Shown here: piece by piece, positions 8,610 through 17,547 of the stretch | Layout of the letters: every line of letters starts with the position of its first letter | How positions within the stretch are numbered: the stretch's first letter is position 1 | Source of the DNA: JAZNOL01 sp045580815 | Lineage (GTDB): Bacteria > Bacillota > Clostridia > RUG12999 | Length of the DNA: 64,000 nt | Direction of reading: 5' to 3' | Assembly (NCBI GenBank): GCA_045580815.1 | Contig: JAZNOL010000048.1 | Coordinates: forward strand, 50,234-114,233 | Made by a program: the position numbers and the translations under genes | The notes under the pieces: model-generated | The model's input: only the letters and a program-made list of their open reading frames with translations | Told to the model about the DNA's origin: nothing | Database searches by the model: none

Positions 8610-9356
8610 GTGTTTTTGAAAAATGCAAACAATCCGCAAAACGCAACGGCTGTGGCGGCATCTGCCCTGTTGCCGCAAACGGCAAAAATAAAACTTGAAA
8701 ATCTCGGCATAACGGTGCTTGACGGTTATAAACCGCCCAACCCCGTTTCATCCGTGAGTTTTCATATTGATACAAATTTTGTGCATATAAAAGACAATGT
8801 TTTTGTTGCATCAAAAGCATCGTTTGAGTATTATAAAAAACTTTTTGAAAAGACAGATGCAGAAATAATCTGCGGAGAATCAAGCGGTATCGGTGAATAT
8901 CCTCTTGATGCGGCGTACAATGTGGCAATTGTGGGCAAATTTGCGGTGCTTAATGAAAAATACGTCGATAAAATTCTGCTTGAAGTTCTTTATAAAAACG
9001 GATTTGAAATCATAAACACAAAACAGGGCTACGCAAAATGCTCGACGTGTATTGTGGACGAAAATTCGCTTATAACCGATGATACGTCAATTTATAAATC
9101 GTGCAGTCAAAAAGGTCTTGACGTTTTGCTGACCGAAAAAGGCGATGTAAGTCTTGTCGGGTTTGATTACGGATTTATCGGCGGTTGCAGCGGCAAAATA
9201 AGCAAGGATACACTCGTCTTTTGCGGAAATATTGATTTGCACCGAAACGCAAAAGAAATAAAAGAATTTTGCAGATTAAAAGGCGTAAGTGTTTTGAGTT
9301 TGGGAGATTTCCCCCTTTGCGATGTAGGGGGCATTGTCCCGGTTTTTGAAAAATAA
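8610..9356 (+). CDS. Putative GME-fold (DUF6873-like) protein
   Basis: A 248-residue soluble protein of uncertain function. It resembles clostridial proteins annotated as DUF6873 family, GME (guanidino-modifying-enzyme/pentein) fold. The recognisable stretches are GYAKCSTCIVDENSLITDD (mid-protein), VSLVGFDYGFIGGCSGKI, and LGDFPLCDVGGIVP at the end. The frame is open from GTG 8601, but GGAGTG at 8598-8603 is correctly spaced only for the GTG at 8610. It follows the permease by about 15 bp. Family membership is from memory. No catalytic role is claimed. Confidence 0.6.
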   Translation: MFLKNANNPQNATAVAASALLPQTAKIKLENLGITVLDGYKPPNPVSSVSFHIDTNFVHIKDNVFVASKASFEYYKKLFEKTDAEIICGESSGIGEYPLDAAYNVAIVGKFAVLNEKYVDKILLEVLYKNGFEIINTKQGYAKCSTCIVDENSLITDDTSIYKSCSQKGLDVLLTEKGDVSLVGFDYGFIGGCSGKISKDTLVFCGNIDLHRNAKEIKEFCRLKGVSVLSLGDFPLCDVGGIVPVFEK

Positions 9357-9385
9357 AAAAAGGACTGTATCACAGTCCTTTTTTT
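9357..9385. terminator. Bidirectional terminator
   Basis: AAAAAGGACTG / CAGTCCTTTTTTT with a TATCA loop sits between two convergent genes and has a T run on both strands. Confidence 0.9.
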
Positions 9386-9903
9386 GCTTTTATAAGAGGA
9401 ATAATATCATATTTCAAAAGTCCGATAATAAGCGAAACAAGTGTTATGGAATCGCTCAGTGCTCCGGCAATTGAAAAAACGCTGATGTTGTAAATCAGAT
9501 AGCTTATGTGAGTAACAAAAGATACCGTGCGCACGGCGGTTGTGTTTTTGTTGCCGTAAGCAACTGTTGACATTACCTTTGCAATAATTACGGTTATGCT
9601 TTTTGTGCCGTCAAAGGTAGCAATGCCGAAAATAATAAAAATCACTATAAAAATTATGCCTGAAAAAACGGTGCTTTTGCCTTTTTTAACCTGATTTGTA
9701 AAAATAATGTTGCGTACGCATCCGATGGCGTTCATTGCCATGCCGGTGTACGCACCCAGCAGAAAATACTGAATAATAAATAAAAATTCGTTAAGAGTGC
9801 GGAAAAACAGTATTTTGCCGTGGCTTTTGAACAAAAACGAAAGCAACCCCAAAATAAGTCCGGCGCCGCCGATTGCCTGTATAATTATTTCTGTTAATGT
9901 CAT
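9370..9903 (-). CDS. YgjV-like inner membrane protein
   Basis: A 177-residue polytopic membrane protein with about five or six hydrophobic segments. The N-terminal half (GLLSFLFKSHGKILFFRTLN, then FIIQYFLLGAYTGMAMNAIG) matches the pattern of the YgjV family of uncharacterised bacterial membrane proteins. Function is unknown. A good minus-strand promoter lies at 9941-9969. The gene is transcribed alone, convergent with the preceding gene, and shares the terminator at 9357-9385. Confidence 0.7.
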   Translation of the reverse strand: MTLTEIIIQAIGGAGLILGLLSFLFKSHGKILFFRTLNEFLFIIQYFLLGAYTGMAMNAIGCVRNIIFTNQVKKGKSTVFSGIIFIVIFIIFGIATFDGTKSITVIIAKVMSTVAYGNKNTTAVRTVSFVTHISYLIYNISVFSIAGALSDSITLVSLIIGLLKYDIIPLIKAKKGL

Positions 9904-9940
9904 TGTGTTTTCTCCCGATTTTTCAATTTAGTACCGCATA

Positions 9941-9969
9941 ATTGTATCATAAAAGCACGATAAAATCAA
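9941..9969 (-). promoter_or_regulatory. Promoter of the YgjV-like gene
   Basis: On the minus strand, TTGATT (9964-9969), 17 bp, then TACAAT (9941-9946). Confidence 0.7.
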
Positions 9970-10027
9970 GAGAAATATAAAAACAGATGTTATAGTGCAC
10001 CATTTTGCGGTAAATATGGGATTTTTG

Positions 10028-10056
10028 TTGACGGAAATCGGAAAATGTGATATAAT
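10028..10056 (+). promoter_or_regulatory. Promoter of the 10103 gene
   Basis: TTGACG (10028-10033), a 17-bp spacer and TATAAT (10051-10056). Its predicted transcription start (about 10063) lies inside the longest open frame, so translation must start downstream at 10103. Confidence 0.85.
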
Positions 10057-10102
10057 TGGTGTAGCTGAAAAAATAGAAAGCCTTTTGAAAGGAAGTACAG
10101 AA

Positions 10103-10639
10103 ATGAAGAAAAGCGATATAAAATTGCTTATAAATAATTCGGTAGAACAAAGGAAATTGTGTAGCGTAAAGTTTGATTATGATGATATTACATGGTTCGT
10201 TTTTCCTTTGTCTGCAAACGATAAGTTATTTTTATGTGCAAATGAAGATGATTTTATAATAGATGGTTATTCTATCAGGCGTTTTAAAGATGTTAAAGAG
10301 ACCGAATATCAAGAAGGTAAAATACTGTCTATGATAAAATCTGAAGGGATTCTCGAAAAACTTATAATTCCTGAAATAGATATGACTGATTGGCAAACAA
10401 TTTTCGCATCGTTAAAAGAGCAGAATAAGAATATCATAGTAGAAAATGAAAAAGCTGTCGAAAATGAATGTTCATTTGTGATAGGAAAAATTATTAAAGC
10501 AACAAAAACAAAAGTTGTTATGCAGCATTTTGATGCGGAAGGTATATGGGAAGAAGAATTATACGAAATACCTTATAGCAAGATTACATCTGTTAGTTTT
10601 GGCACAAGGTACGTAGAAACATTCTCTAAATATATTTGA
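10103..10639 (+). CDS. Hypothetical protein, 178 residues
   Basis: I do not recognise a named family. The product is soluble, acidic, and ends with YSKITSVSFGTRYVETFSKY, preceded by HFDAEGIWEEELYEIP. The last 60 residues look like a small beta-rich module. The frame is open from 9995, but a strong promoter at 10028-10056 and GAAAGGA just upstream of the ATG at 10103 fix the start there. It is a single-gene unit followed by a repeat-rich gap. There are no membrane segments and no conserved catalytic signature that I can see. Confidence 0.75.
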   Translation: MKKSDIKLLINNSVEQRKLCSVKFDYDDITWFVFPLSANDKLFLCANEDDFIIDGYSIRRFKDVKETEYQEGKILSMIKSEGILEKLIIPEIDMTDWQTIFASLKEQNKNIIVENEKAVENECSFVIGKIIKATKTKVVMQHFDAEGIWEEELYEIPYSKITSVSFGTRYVETFSKYI

Positions 10640-10694
10640 TATTTAAGTGCAATTAACACAAGTCTAACAAAAATTGCCGGATAATGTCGAAAAT

Positions 10695-10768
10695 AGAAAG
10701 CCTTCCCCTTGAGGACGCGAAGCTCGTGCGGCTCTGCAATCGGGCGGACAGGGGCGTCCGCCCCTACA
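10695..10768. repeat. Dispersed palindromic repeat, GTAGGGG family copy 1
   Basis: GGGCGGAC (10742-10749) and GTCCGCCC (10756-10763) form a hairpin that ends CTAC. Just upstream, CCTTCCCCTTGAGGA resembles the hairpin sequence at 23494-23517. Related sites occur at 14055-14082 and inside the elements at 40869-40994 and 45298-45421. Confidence 0.6.
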
Positions 10769-10837
10769 AAATACGGCACATTGAACAAAATGAGTAATCT
10801 CAATATATAAAAATAAAAAGAAAAAGGACAGATAAAC

Positions 10838-12115
10838 ATGATAAACACAAACGAAATTTTAAAAAGTGCATACGGTCTTTCAAATGAGGTTTTAGAGCTT
10901 GACAGACAGGTTATGCAGGAAATTGAACCTTATTTTAAACGCATTGATGAAATGGCGTCATATAACCAGCTTCGGGTGCTTGCGGCGTTTGCAAAATGCA
11001 AAATCCGTGAGCCTCATTTTGTGCCCACAACAGGTTATGGCTATGATGATTTGGGCAGAGATGCAATTGAAGAGCTTTATGCCGAAGTGTTCGAGTGCGA
11101 GGATGCACTTGTGCGTCACAGCATTGTTTCCGGTACACAGGCACTGTCAATATGTATGTTTGGCGTGCTTCGTCCGGGAGATTTGTTCGTGTCACTCACG
11201 GGCAAACCCTACGATACTCTGCGTGAGGTTATCGGTGGCGACGGTGTGGGAAGTCTTAAAGATTTCGGCGTAAAATATGACGAAGTTCCTCTCAAAAACG
11301 GCAAACCCGATATGGAGGGTATAAAAGAAAAATCCAGAAACGCAAAAGCTGTACTTATTCAGCGTTCAAAAGGATATGACTGGCGTGACACTCTTACTCT
11401 TGACGAAATTGCGGAAATAATTGCCGAAGCAAAAAAAGCCAATCCCGATGTGATTTGTATTGTGGACAACTGCTACGGCGAGTTTACCCGTGAACACGAG
11501 CCTACATACGTTGGTGCTGACCTTATGGCAGGGTCGCTTATCAAAAACCCCGGCGGCGGAATTGCCCGTGGGGGCGGTTATGTTGCCGGCAAAGCAAAAT
11601 ATGTTGAGCTTGCCGCATACAAACTCACCTGCATAGGACAGGGCAAAGAGGTGGGCCCCACTTTCGGATTCAACCGTGAAATTCTTCAGGGATTTTTCAT
11701 GGCACCTCACGTTACTGCACAGTCAGTAAAAGCCGCTTGCTACTGCGGAGCAATGTTTGAAAAACTTGGATATGAGGTTTGCCCTAAATTTGATGGAGAA
11801 CGTGACGATATAATCCAGTCGGTAAAATTTAGTGACGAGGCGGCGCTGATTGCTTTTTGTCAGGGAATACAGAAAGGCTCGCCAATAGATTCTTATGTTA
11901 CACCCCAACCCTCGGATATGCCGGGTTATGACTGCCAGGTTATTATGGCGGCAGGCGCATTCACCCAGGGGGCAACAACCGAGCTTTCTGCGGATGCACC
12001 GGTTAAACCGCCGTATATCGGATATATGCAGGGAAGCCTTGTTTTCGACAGCGGCAGAGCCGGAGTGATTGTTGCAGCGGATAATATTCTTAATTTGAGA
12101 AAAGGAAATTATTGA
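10838..12115 (+). CDS. Methionine gamma-lyase-like PLP enzyme (aluminium resistance protein family)
   Basis: A 425-residue PLP-dependent protein of the COG4100 group, often named aluminium resistance protein or methionine gamma-lyase family protein. The N-terminus runs from the polar helix YFKRIDEMASYNQLRVLAAF to the PLP loop HSIVSGTQALSI. The cofactor lysine is in GSLIKNPGGG (about residue 232), and VDNCYGEFTREHEPT carries the PLP-ring aspartate. Length is normal. AAGGACAG precedes the ATG. It is followed by an OFA-type transporter in the same orientation. Which amino-acid substrate is cleaved cannot be told from sequence. Confidence 0.9.
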   Translation: MINTNEILKSAYGLSNEVLELDRQVMQEIEPYFKRIDEMASYNQLRVLAAFAKCKIREPHFVPTTGYGYDDLGRDAIEELYAEVFECEDALVRHSIVSGTQALSICMFGVLRPGDLFVSLTGKPYDTLREVIGGDGVGSLKDFGVKYDEVPLKNGKPDMEGIKEKSRNAKAVLIQRSKGYDWRDTLTLDEIAEIIAEAKKANPDVICIVDNCYGEFTREHEPTYVGADLMAGSLIKNPGGGIARGGGYVAGKAKYVELAAYKLTCIGQGKEVGPTFGFNREILQGFFMAPHVTAQSVKAACYCGAMFEKLGYEVCPKFDGERDDIIQSVKFSDEAALIAFCQGIQKGSPIDSYVTPQPSDMPGYDCQVIMAAGAFTQGATTELSADAPVKPPYIGYMQGSLVFDSGRAGVIVAADNILNLRKGNY

Positions 12116-12187
12116 GTTTGACTTTGGTGAGTTATACCGCAGAGCTTTTAAGAAATAACTTTTTTAAACATAACAGGAGGGCTATAA

Positions 12188-13411
12188 ATGAATAAAGAAA
12201 CACAAAACATTTCAGTGCGCTGGGTATATATGTGCACTGGTGTTGTTGCAATGGTTTTTGCAGGAATTCTGTATGCATGGTCCATATTAAAGTCTCCGCT
12301 GACCGCTGAATTTGGTTGGGGAACTTCCGAGCTTGCTTTAAATTTCACATTGGCAATGGCATTTTTTTGCATAGGAGGTCTGCTGGGTGCTCAGTTATCA
12401 AAGCGTGCAGGTCATAAAATTGCCCTTATAACAGCTGGGATACTGACCGCTATGGGTTTTATATTTACTGCCCTGTTGCGTGATGCGTCCGTGGTGGTGC
12501 TTTACATAACATACGGTGTGCTGGCGGGCAGTGGAATCGGAATTGCATACAATGTGGTTATAGCAACGGTCAGTGCCTGGTTTCCTGATAAAAAGGGCTT
12601 GTGCTCGGGTTGTCTGATGATGGGCTTTGGAGCATCGGCATTGGTGCTTGGTAATATAGCCGATGCTATGTTTAAAAGTGATTTCGGATGGCGTATGACC
12701 TATATGGTTTTGGGTGTTGCCATTTTTGCAGTTTTGCTCATTGCCGGTTTTATACTGCGTAAACCCGGCACAGAAACAGTTTTTCCGCAATCAAAAGTGT
12801 CAAAACACACAAAAGAAAAAGAGTTTGAAAATAATGATTTTACATCACGCCGGATGCTTTGCCGCCCATCTTTCTGGATGGCATTTATCTGCATTTCTCT
12901 TTTGGCGGCAGTAGGAAGTTCGGTTATCAGCTTTGCGAAGGACATGGCACTTTCGGTTAATGCTCCCGAAGCATTGGCTACCTCTTTGGTAGGCGTGCTT
13001 TCTGTGTGCAATGGAATTGGACGAATTTTAACAGGAACAATTTTTGATGTTTTGGGATGCAAAAAAACTATGATATGTGCTAATATTATCACTATTATTG
13101 CGGCGGCTGTTACTTTGCTTGCCGTATCTGTAAGCTCTTTGCCGTTGTGCATCTTAGGACTGTGTCTTACAGGCATGTCTTATGGCTCATGTCCTACAAT
13201 TACTGCGGCATTTACTTCATCGTTCTTTGGTATGAAACATTTTTCAAATAATATGGCTCTTATGACTTTTACTGTTATGGTGGGTTCGTTTATCGCAACA
13301 GCATCAAACACGGTTATGGAAGCTACAGGTGGGTACGCGGCTACGTTTATAATGCTGCTGGCTCTGACATTTATAGCTTTAGTTTTAAATGTGTTTATCC
13401 GTAAACCTTGA
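12188..13411 (+). CDS. MFS transporter, OFA (oxalate/formate antiporter-like) family
   Basis: A 407-residue major facilitator with about 12 membrane helices and a polar central loop near residues 195-220. The N-terminal SVRWVYMCTGVVAMVFAGILYAWS and the first-half GSGIGIAYNVVIATVSAWF are typical of OFA proteins, whose characterised members exchange small carboxylates. AGGAGGG stands ahead of the ATG. It begins 72 bp after the PLP enzyme in the same direction, so the pair may be co-transcribed and the transporter may carry that enzyme's substrate or a 2-oxoacid product. That link is inference. Confidence 0.85.
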   Translation: MNKETQNISVRWVYMCTGVVAMVFAGILYAWSILKSPLTAEFGWGTSELALNFTLAMAFFCIGGLLGAQLSKRAGHKIALITAGILTAMGFIFTALLRDASVVVLYITYGVLAGSGIGIAYNVVIATVSAWFPDKKGLCSGCLMMGFGASALVLGNIADAMFKSDFGWRMTYMVLGVAIFAVLLIAGFILRKPGTETVFPQSKVSKHTKEKEFENNDFTSRRMLCRPSFWMAFICISLLAAVGSSVISFAKDMALSVNAPEALATSLVGVLSVCNGIGRILTGTIFDVLGCKKTMICANIITIIAAAVTLLAVSVSSLPLCILGLCLTGMSYGSCPTITAAFTSSFFGMKHFSNNMALMTFTVMVGSFIATASNTVMEATGGYAATFIMLLALTFIALVLNVFIRKP

Positions 13412-13467
13412 ATATTTAAACTATAAATAGCTGTTTGTTGTAACCGTGGTATGAAATGAGGTGTAAT

Positions 13468-13908
13468 ATGAAGAAAAATATTTTAATTGGGATTTTTTCA
13501 CCATTGTTTTACTTTTTAATAGTTAATATTATGCGATTTACAATATTGGCAGGAGAATATAATGAACAGTATGCATTTATTCATAATATTTTGATTCTGT
13601 TGTTGCCGGCTTTGCCGGGCATATCGCTTATTTTCTTGTTAATAAGGAATTCGATGAATGAGTATTTTGAATCATTAAGTATTTGTTTCTTGATATCTTT
13701 TGCTGTAATGATTGTTTATATGTTTTCTGGAATAGAATTAAAAATATATACTGCAATTACAGGATATGAAGAATTTAGTTTGGGAGATGGGTTTATAACA
13801 GTTATTACAATGGTATCTTATCTTGTTTCTTGTTTGGTTGGTACTATTGTTGCAGGTATCGTTACATATGTAAAGAAAAGAAAAAAGACACGAATTATAG
13901 AACGATAA
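13468..13908 (+). CDS. Small hypothetical membrane protein, four helices
   Basis: A 146-residue protein with four hydrophobic segments (about 5-27, 40-60, 68-90, 108-135) and a basic C-terminus (KKRKKTR). GAGGTG at 13458-13463 lies 4 bp ahead of the ATG at 13468. The in-frame ATG at 13456 overlaps that site and is not used. No family is recognised. Its low GC and Ile/Phe-rich composition differ from the MFS gene upstream. No terminator is evident after it. Confidence 0.65.
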   Translation: MKKNILIGIFSPLFYFLIVNIMRFTILAGEYNEQYAFIHNILILLLPALPGISLIFLLIRNSMNEYFESLSICFLISFAVMIVYMFSGIELKIYTAITGYEEFSLGDGFITVITMVSYLVSCLVGTIVAGIVTYVKKRKKTRIIER

Positions 13909-14054
13909 AATCCACTTATTGTTCTTTGTTCTGCTCGTGTCAAGTCCACACAATTTAAAAGATTAGTTTGCCGATTTCGATATTTACATACACTATCGGG
14001 TGCGAGAAAAGCCAGTATTCTCGCGGGTTCTGATGGAAAACGGTCAAGTAAATT

Positions 14055-14082
14055 GTAGGGGTTGATGCTCGCATCAACCCTA
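14055..14082. repeat. Dispersed palindromic repeat, GTAGGGG family copy 2
   Basis: GTAGGGGTTGATGC (14055-14068) and GCATCAACCCTA (14071-14082) form a near-perfect palindrome in the 284-bp gap before the esterase gene. A second hairpin (GCGAGAA / TTCTCGC) lies at about 14002-14024. Confidence 0.7.
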
Positions 14083-14131
14083 AAAGTGGTAATGAAAAAT
14101 TACAAAAATATACTTATTTTCCCAAAACCTA

Positions 14132-14160
14132 TTGACAACGCGAAAAATATTTATTATAAT
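14132..14160 (+). promoter_or_regulatory. Consensus promoter of the esterase operon
   Basis: TTGACA (14132-14137), 17 bp, TATAAT (14155-14160): a perfect sigma-A-type promoter 32 bp ahead of the ATG. Confidence 0.9.
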
Positions 14161-14192
14161 GCAAATATATTATATTTAGGAGATGATTAGCC

Positions 14193-15155
14193 ATGCCGAT
14201 GCTCGACATGCCACTTGAACAACTTAAAACCTATAAGGGTATAAACCCCAAACCGGCTGATTTTGACAAATACTGGGACGATGCTCTTGCTGAAATGAAC
14301 AGCATAGACCCCAATCCCCAGTTTATACCGGCAAAAGTGCAGTTTAAAAATGTTGAATGTTACGATTTGTATTTCACAGGCACAAAAGGTGCACGTGTTT
14401 ATGCAAAATTTTTAAAACCGAAAAATATACAGGGCAAAGCTCCGGCTGTGCTTAAATTCCACGGATATTCCGGCGATTCCGGCGAATGGAATCATCATCT
14501 TGCATATGCCGGCGAAGGCTTTGTTACAGCGGCTCTTGACTGCCGTGGTCAGGCAGGAAAATCCGAAGACTCAAACCATGTTCCGGGCAATACATTAAAC
14601 GGACATATTATCCGTGGTCTTGAAAGTGACAACCCCCATGATTTGCTGTTCCGTGATATATTCCTTGATACAGCAATGCTTGCAAGAATTGTCATGAGCC
14701 TTGATTATGTTGACGAAACCCGTGTTGGTTGCCGTGGCGGAAGCCAGGGCGGTGCGCTGACAATTGCCTGTGCCGCACTTGTTCCCGAAATCAAAGTTGC
14801 TGCACCCAGTTTCCCGTTCTTGTGCGATTACAAACGTGTCTGGGAAATGGATATGGCAGAACGTGCATATGTGGAATTGAAACAGTATTTCAGAAATTTT
14901 GACCCACGTCATGAACGTGAAGACGAAATTTTCACAAAACTGGGTTACATAGATTTGCAGTTCCTCGCACCAAGAATAAAAGCGGAAGTGACAATGTTTA
15001 CAGGTCTTATGGACAACATATGTCCGCCTTCAACACAGTTTGCGGCTTACAATAAAATGACCTGCAAAAAGAATGTTGTTATTTATCCCGATTTCGGTCA
15101 CGAAGGTTTGCCGGACAGCGATGATATAGCACATATGCTTATGAACAATATGTAA
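14193..15155 (+). CDS. Acetyl xylan esterase (AXE1 / cephalosporin-C deacetylase family)
   Basis: A 320-residue alpha/beta hydrolase of carbohydrate esterase family 7 type, which removes acetyl groups from xylo-oligosaccharides and similar substrates. The N-terminus (MPLEQLKTYKGINPKPADFD) is typical of CE7. The oxyanion and substrate loop is KFHGYSGDSGEW, the nucleophile is Ser184 in RGGSQGGAL, and Asp274 (TGLMDNICPP) and His303 (DFGHEGLPD) complete the triad. There is no signal peptide, so it acts in the cytoplasm on imported acetylated sugars. It is preceded by a perfect promoter and followed after 11 bp by an MBL hydrolase gene. Confidence 0.93.
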   Translation: MPMLDMPLEQLKTYKGINPKPADFDKYWDDALAEMNSIDPNPQFIPAKVQFKNVECYDLYFTGTKGARVYAKFLKPKNIQGKAPAVLKFHGYSGDSGEWNHHLAYAGEGFVTAALDCRGQAGKSEDSNHVPGNTLNGHIIRGLESDNPHDLLFRDIFLDTAMLARIVMSLDYVDETRVGCRGGSQGGALTIACAALVPEIKVAAPSFPFLCDYKRVWEMDMAERAYVELKQYFRNFDPRHEREDEIFTKLGYIDLQFLAPRIKAEVTMFTGLMDNICPPSTQFAAYNKMTCKKNVVIYPDFGHEGLPDSDDIAHMLMNNM

Positions 15156-15166
15156 GGTGATGCAAA

Positions 15167-15913
15167 ATGAAACTGACGTTTTTGGGTACAAGCCACGGTG
15201 TGCCGTCAGAAATCCGCTACACAAGCTGTTATATGCTTGAAGTAGGGGAGAAGATTTATATTTTTGACGGCGGTGCTCCTGTTGCGGATTTGCTTATCCG
15301 CAAAGGGAAAAAACTGACAGACGTAAGAGGCTTTTTCAACACTCATTTTCACGGCGACCATGTTTTTGGTGCGTTGCAGATGCTTTCTCTGCTCAACTGG
15401 TATCACAGAAATGATACAAGCATTGACATTATGATGCCGGATGAAAAATCAAAAAATGTGCTTGCCGATGTGATTTGTGCCGCTGATGGTATGCCATTGG
15501 ACGACGAAAAAATGCGGGTTAAAGCGTTTGAGTCTGGAGTTATATTTGACGACGGAGTTGTAAAGGTTACGGCAATGCCTACTATGCATCTGGAAGATAA
15601 AGAAAAGAAATCCTATGCTTTTTATATTGAGGCGGAGGGTAAAAATTTGCTTTATACAGGCGATATGGGCTGTGGAACGGAGTATGACGATTTCCCCGAA
15701 ATTGCATTTGACCGTCACATTGACGTGATTATTTCGGAATGTGCTCATTTTCCGGTTGAAAAACTTGCAGGGTGGATGGATAAGGTAAACACCGATATTT
15801 TTGCAGTTTCGCACATCTATCCGGTTGATAAAATCGAAGAATTTGAAAAAATAGCTGATAACTATAAATTCGAGCTTCTTATTGCGGAAGATGAAGATGA
15901 GATAGAATTCTGA
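15167..15913 (+). CDS. MBL-fold hydrolase (RNase Z-like)
   Basis: A 248-residue metallo-beta-lactamase-fold protein. It begins MKLTFLGTSHGVP, as RNase Z-like members do. The metal motif is THFHGDHVFG (His60, His62, Asp64, His65), TMHLED supplies a further histidine, and TGDMG supplies the bridging aspartate. It lacks the long exosite arm of tRNase Z, so it is likelier a small-molecule or phosphodiester hydrolase of unknown substrate. It sits 11 bp after the esterase gene and is presumably co-transcribed from the promoter at 14132. A strong terminator follows. Confidence 0.85.
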   Translation: MKLTFLGTSHGVPSEIRYTSCYMLEVGEKIYIFDGGAPVADLLIRKGKKLTDVRGFFNTHFHGDHVFGALQMLSLLNWYHRNDTSIDIMMPDEKSKNVLADVICAADGMPLDDEKMRVKAFESGVIFDDGVVKVTAMPTMHLEDKEKKSYAFYIEAEGKNLLYTGDMGCGTEYDDFPEIAFDRHIDVIISECAHFPVEKLAGWMDKVNTDIFAVSHIYPVDKIEEFEKIADNYKFELLIAEDEDEIEF

Positions 15914-15919
15914 TAAATA

Positions 15920-15955
15920 AAAAGCAGCTGTACCCTTGAGGTATAGCTGCTTTTT
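15920..15955 (+). terminator. Rho-independent terminator
   Basis: AAAGCAGCTGTACC pairs with GGTATAGCTGCTTT around a CTTGA loop, followed by Ts. Confidence 0.9.
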
Positions 15956-16000
15956 ATTTCAAAAAATTATGATTTGAGTGTGTTATATAAAATAATAAAA

Positions 16001-17326
16001 TTATTTCTCAACAGTAACAGTCTGAGTTAAAATCGTCTTGCGTTTGAGCCCTGTTTCATCGGGGTAATAGAAATCAGAATAAGTAATAATTGCCGTATTT
16101 TCATCAACAGGAGCAATATAGCAATTACAGCAGGAACCTGCATACTGATGGAAAGTAGGTCTTTCGGGCACTTCGTTGCGAAGATGACTTCTGTCTTTAG
16201 GTGTCATAACCTCAATAGGCTCATCCCATTTTATGCCGCTTGGGTCATCGGTTGCACGCACAAAAATACCGGGTCTGCCGTAAATGGCAACAGTTGCGCC
16301 GCAACCAAGCTGACAGATGCGTGGCAAAATACCACCGTCGGCAAAAATTTCGGGTTTTGACCAGGTGTTGCCCATATCGGTTGAACGGCTGAAATACAGG
16401 GGAGACCAGTTAATACCTGCCCATCCGGCGCTGTTTACACGCATCAGCATAATCACCGAGCCGTCAGGCATAAATGCAAAGTCAGATTCGTTAAAACCGT
16501 CTTCCATATATGCAAAGGGATTTTCGTTTGTGTCGGGAATATATTCGATGCGGTTTTTATAGTTCCATGTTTTCCCGTTGTTGTCAGATGTCAGAATCAC
16601 ACATGAGTTATAGTATGAATACGCCCCGGTTTTTGGGTCAAGATTTCCGGGTGTTGTCATCCAGAGAGTTCCGTCGGGTGCAGGCTTTATTCTGCCGCCA
16701 AGCCCGGCAGGGTTTGTTGGGCAGGTGCATGAGTTTTTGTTTGTATCGTTCCACCACATGTGCAGCGGACGGTGTGTCCAGTTGACAGTCTGTATTTCTT
16801 CTGTGCCTGCTGTTTCGCCTTTTTTATAGCGTATAGCTTTGATTATGCGGTCATCTTCAAATTCTTCCGAAAGATAATCCATATCGTATGTATAGATTTT
16901 TGAACCGCTGATGGAATCAATGCGCACACCGGAGGGCAATGGAAGATATCCGGGTCTTGCTTTTTCGCGTTTTTCGCCCGGCAAAAGTAAATTGAAGTTC
17001 TGCATCGGCATATGCTTCATATGATAAAGGTCTCTGCCCGGTTCTCTGATAAAAACAATTCTGTCGCCGTTAGGTGCGGTGACAGCGGTGTTCATTTCGG
17101 CTTTTTCGGCATCGGTCGGCTGCCAGCTTTGACCTCTGTCGGTGCTGATGAACCATTTTTCCATTGAGCCGCCTATCTCACCCCACTCATCTTTTCCCTG
17201 ATGGAATGCGGTGTAAAGCACGCCGTTTGCATTGTATATGCGCGGAAACTGATAAGGACCCCATCCGCCTTCTTCATGGGTCATGCCCTGTGCAACAATC
17301 ACGGGTTTGCCTAATTTAAGTTCCAT
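16001..17326 (-). CDS. BNR/Asp-box (sialidase-like) protein
   Basis: A 441-residue beta-propeller protein with at least three Asp-box motifs: STDRGQSW, TSDNNGKTW and STDMGNTW. It has sialidase-superfamily architecture but no signal peptide, and I could not identify the full arginine triad and Tyr/Glu pair of a true sialidase. It could therefore be another glycoside-active or carbohydrate-binding propeller. The frame extends to a TTG at 17350, but AAGGAGG lies between that codon and the ATG at 17326, which is the likely start. It is monocistronic with its own promoter at 17366-17394. Confidence 0.75.
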   Translation of the reverse strand: MELKLGKPVIVAQGMTHEEGGWGPYQFPRIYNANGVLYTAFHQGKDEWGEIGGSMEKWFISTDRGQSWQPTDAEKAEMNTAVTAPNGDRIVFIREPGRDLYHMKHMPMQNFNLLLPGEKREKARPGYLPLPSGVRIDSISGSKIYTYDMDYLSEEFEDDRIIKAIRYKKGETAGTEEIQTVNWTHRPLHMWWNDTNKNSCTCPTNPAGLGGRIKPAPDGTLWMTTPGNLDPKTGAYSYYNSCVILTSDNNGKTWNYKNRIEYIPDTNENPFAYMEDGFNESDFAFMPDGSVIMLMRVNSAGWAGINWSPLYFSRSTDMGNTWSKPEIFADGGILPRICQLGCGATVAIYGRPGIFVRATDDPSGIKWDEPIEVMTPKDRSHLRNEVPERPTFHQYAGSCCNCYIAPVDENTAIITYSDFYYPDETGLKRKTILTQTVTVEK

Positions 17327-17365
17327 TTTTGATTTTCCTCCTTGTGCCAAAAGATTTATAACTTT

Positions 17366-17394
17366 ATTTTAGCAGATAAGAAAAAAGAATTCAA
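17366..17394 (-). promoter_or_regulatory. Promoter of the BNR-protein gene
   Basis: Minus strand TTGAAT (17389-17394), 17 bp, TAAAAT (17366-17371). Confidence 0.65.
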
Positions 17395-17547
17395 TAGTTT
17401 ATTAAGACAATTTTTCTTATTTTTATGTCAGAATTGCATATTTTCTGTTTTTGCCGACAAAAAATACATATATTTTGCTCTGAAATTTAACAAAAACTGT
17501 TATGTCAAAAATTTCCAGTAAAGTTTATGCTTTAAATAAAAAAACAC

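Noticed and set aside
9995..10102. 36-residue N-terminal extension of the 10103 gene
   Set aside because: A strong promoter (10028-10056) lies inside it, so these codons would not be transcribed from that promoter. The ATG at 10103 has its own RBS.
16001..17326. Calling the BNR protein a true exo-sialidase
   Set aside because: Asp-boxes are present, but the arginine triad and catalytic Tyr/Glu pair could not be recognised, and there is no signal peptide or nan operon.
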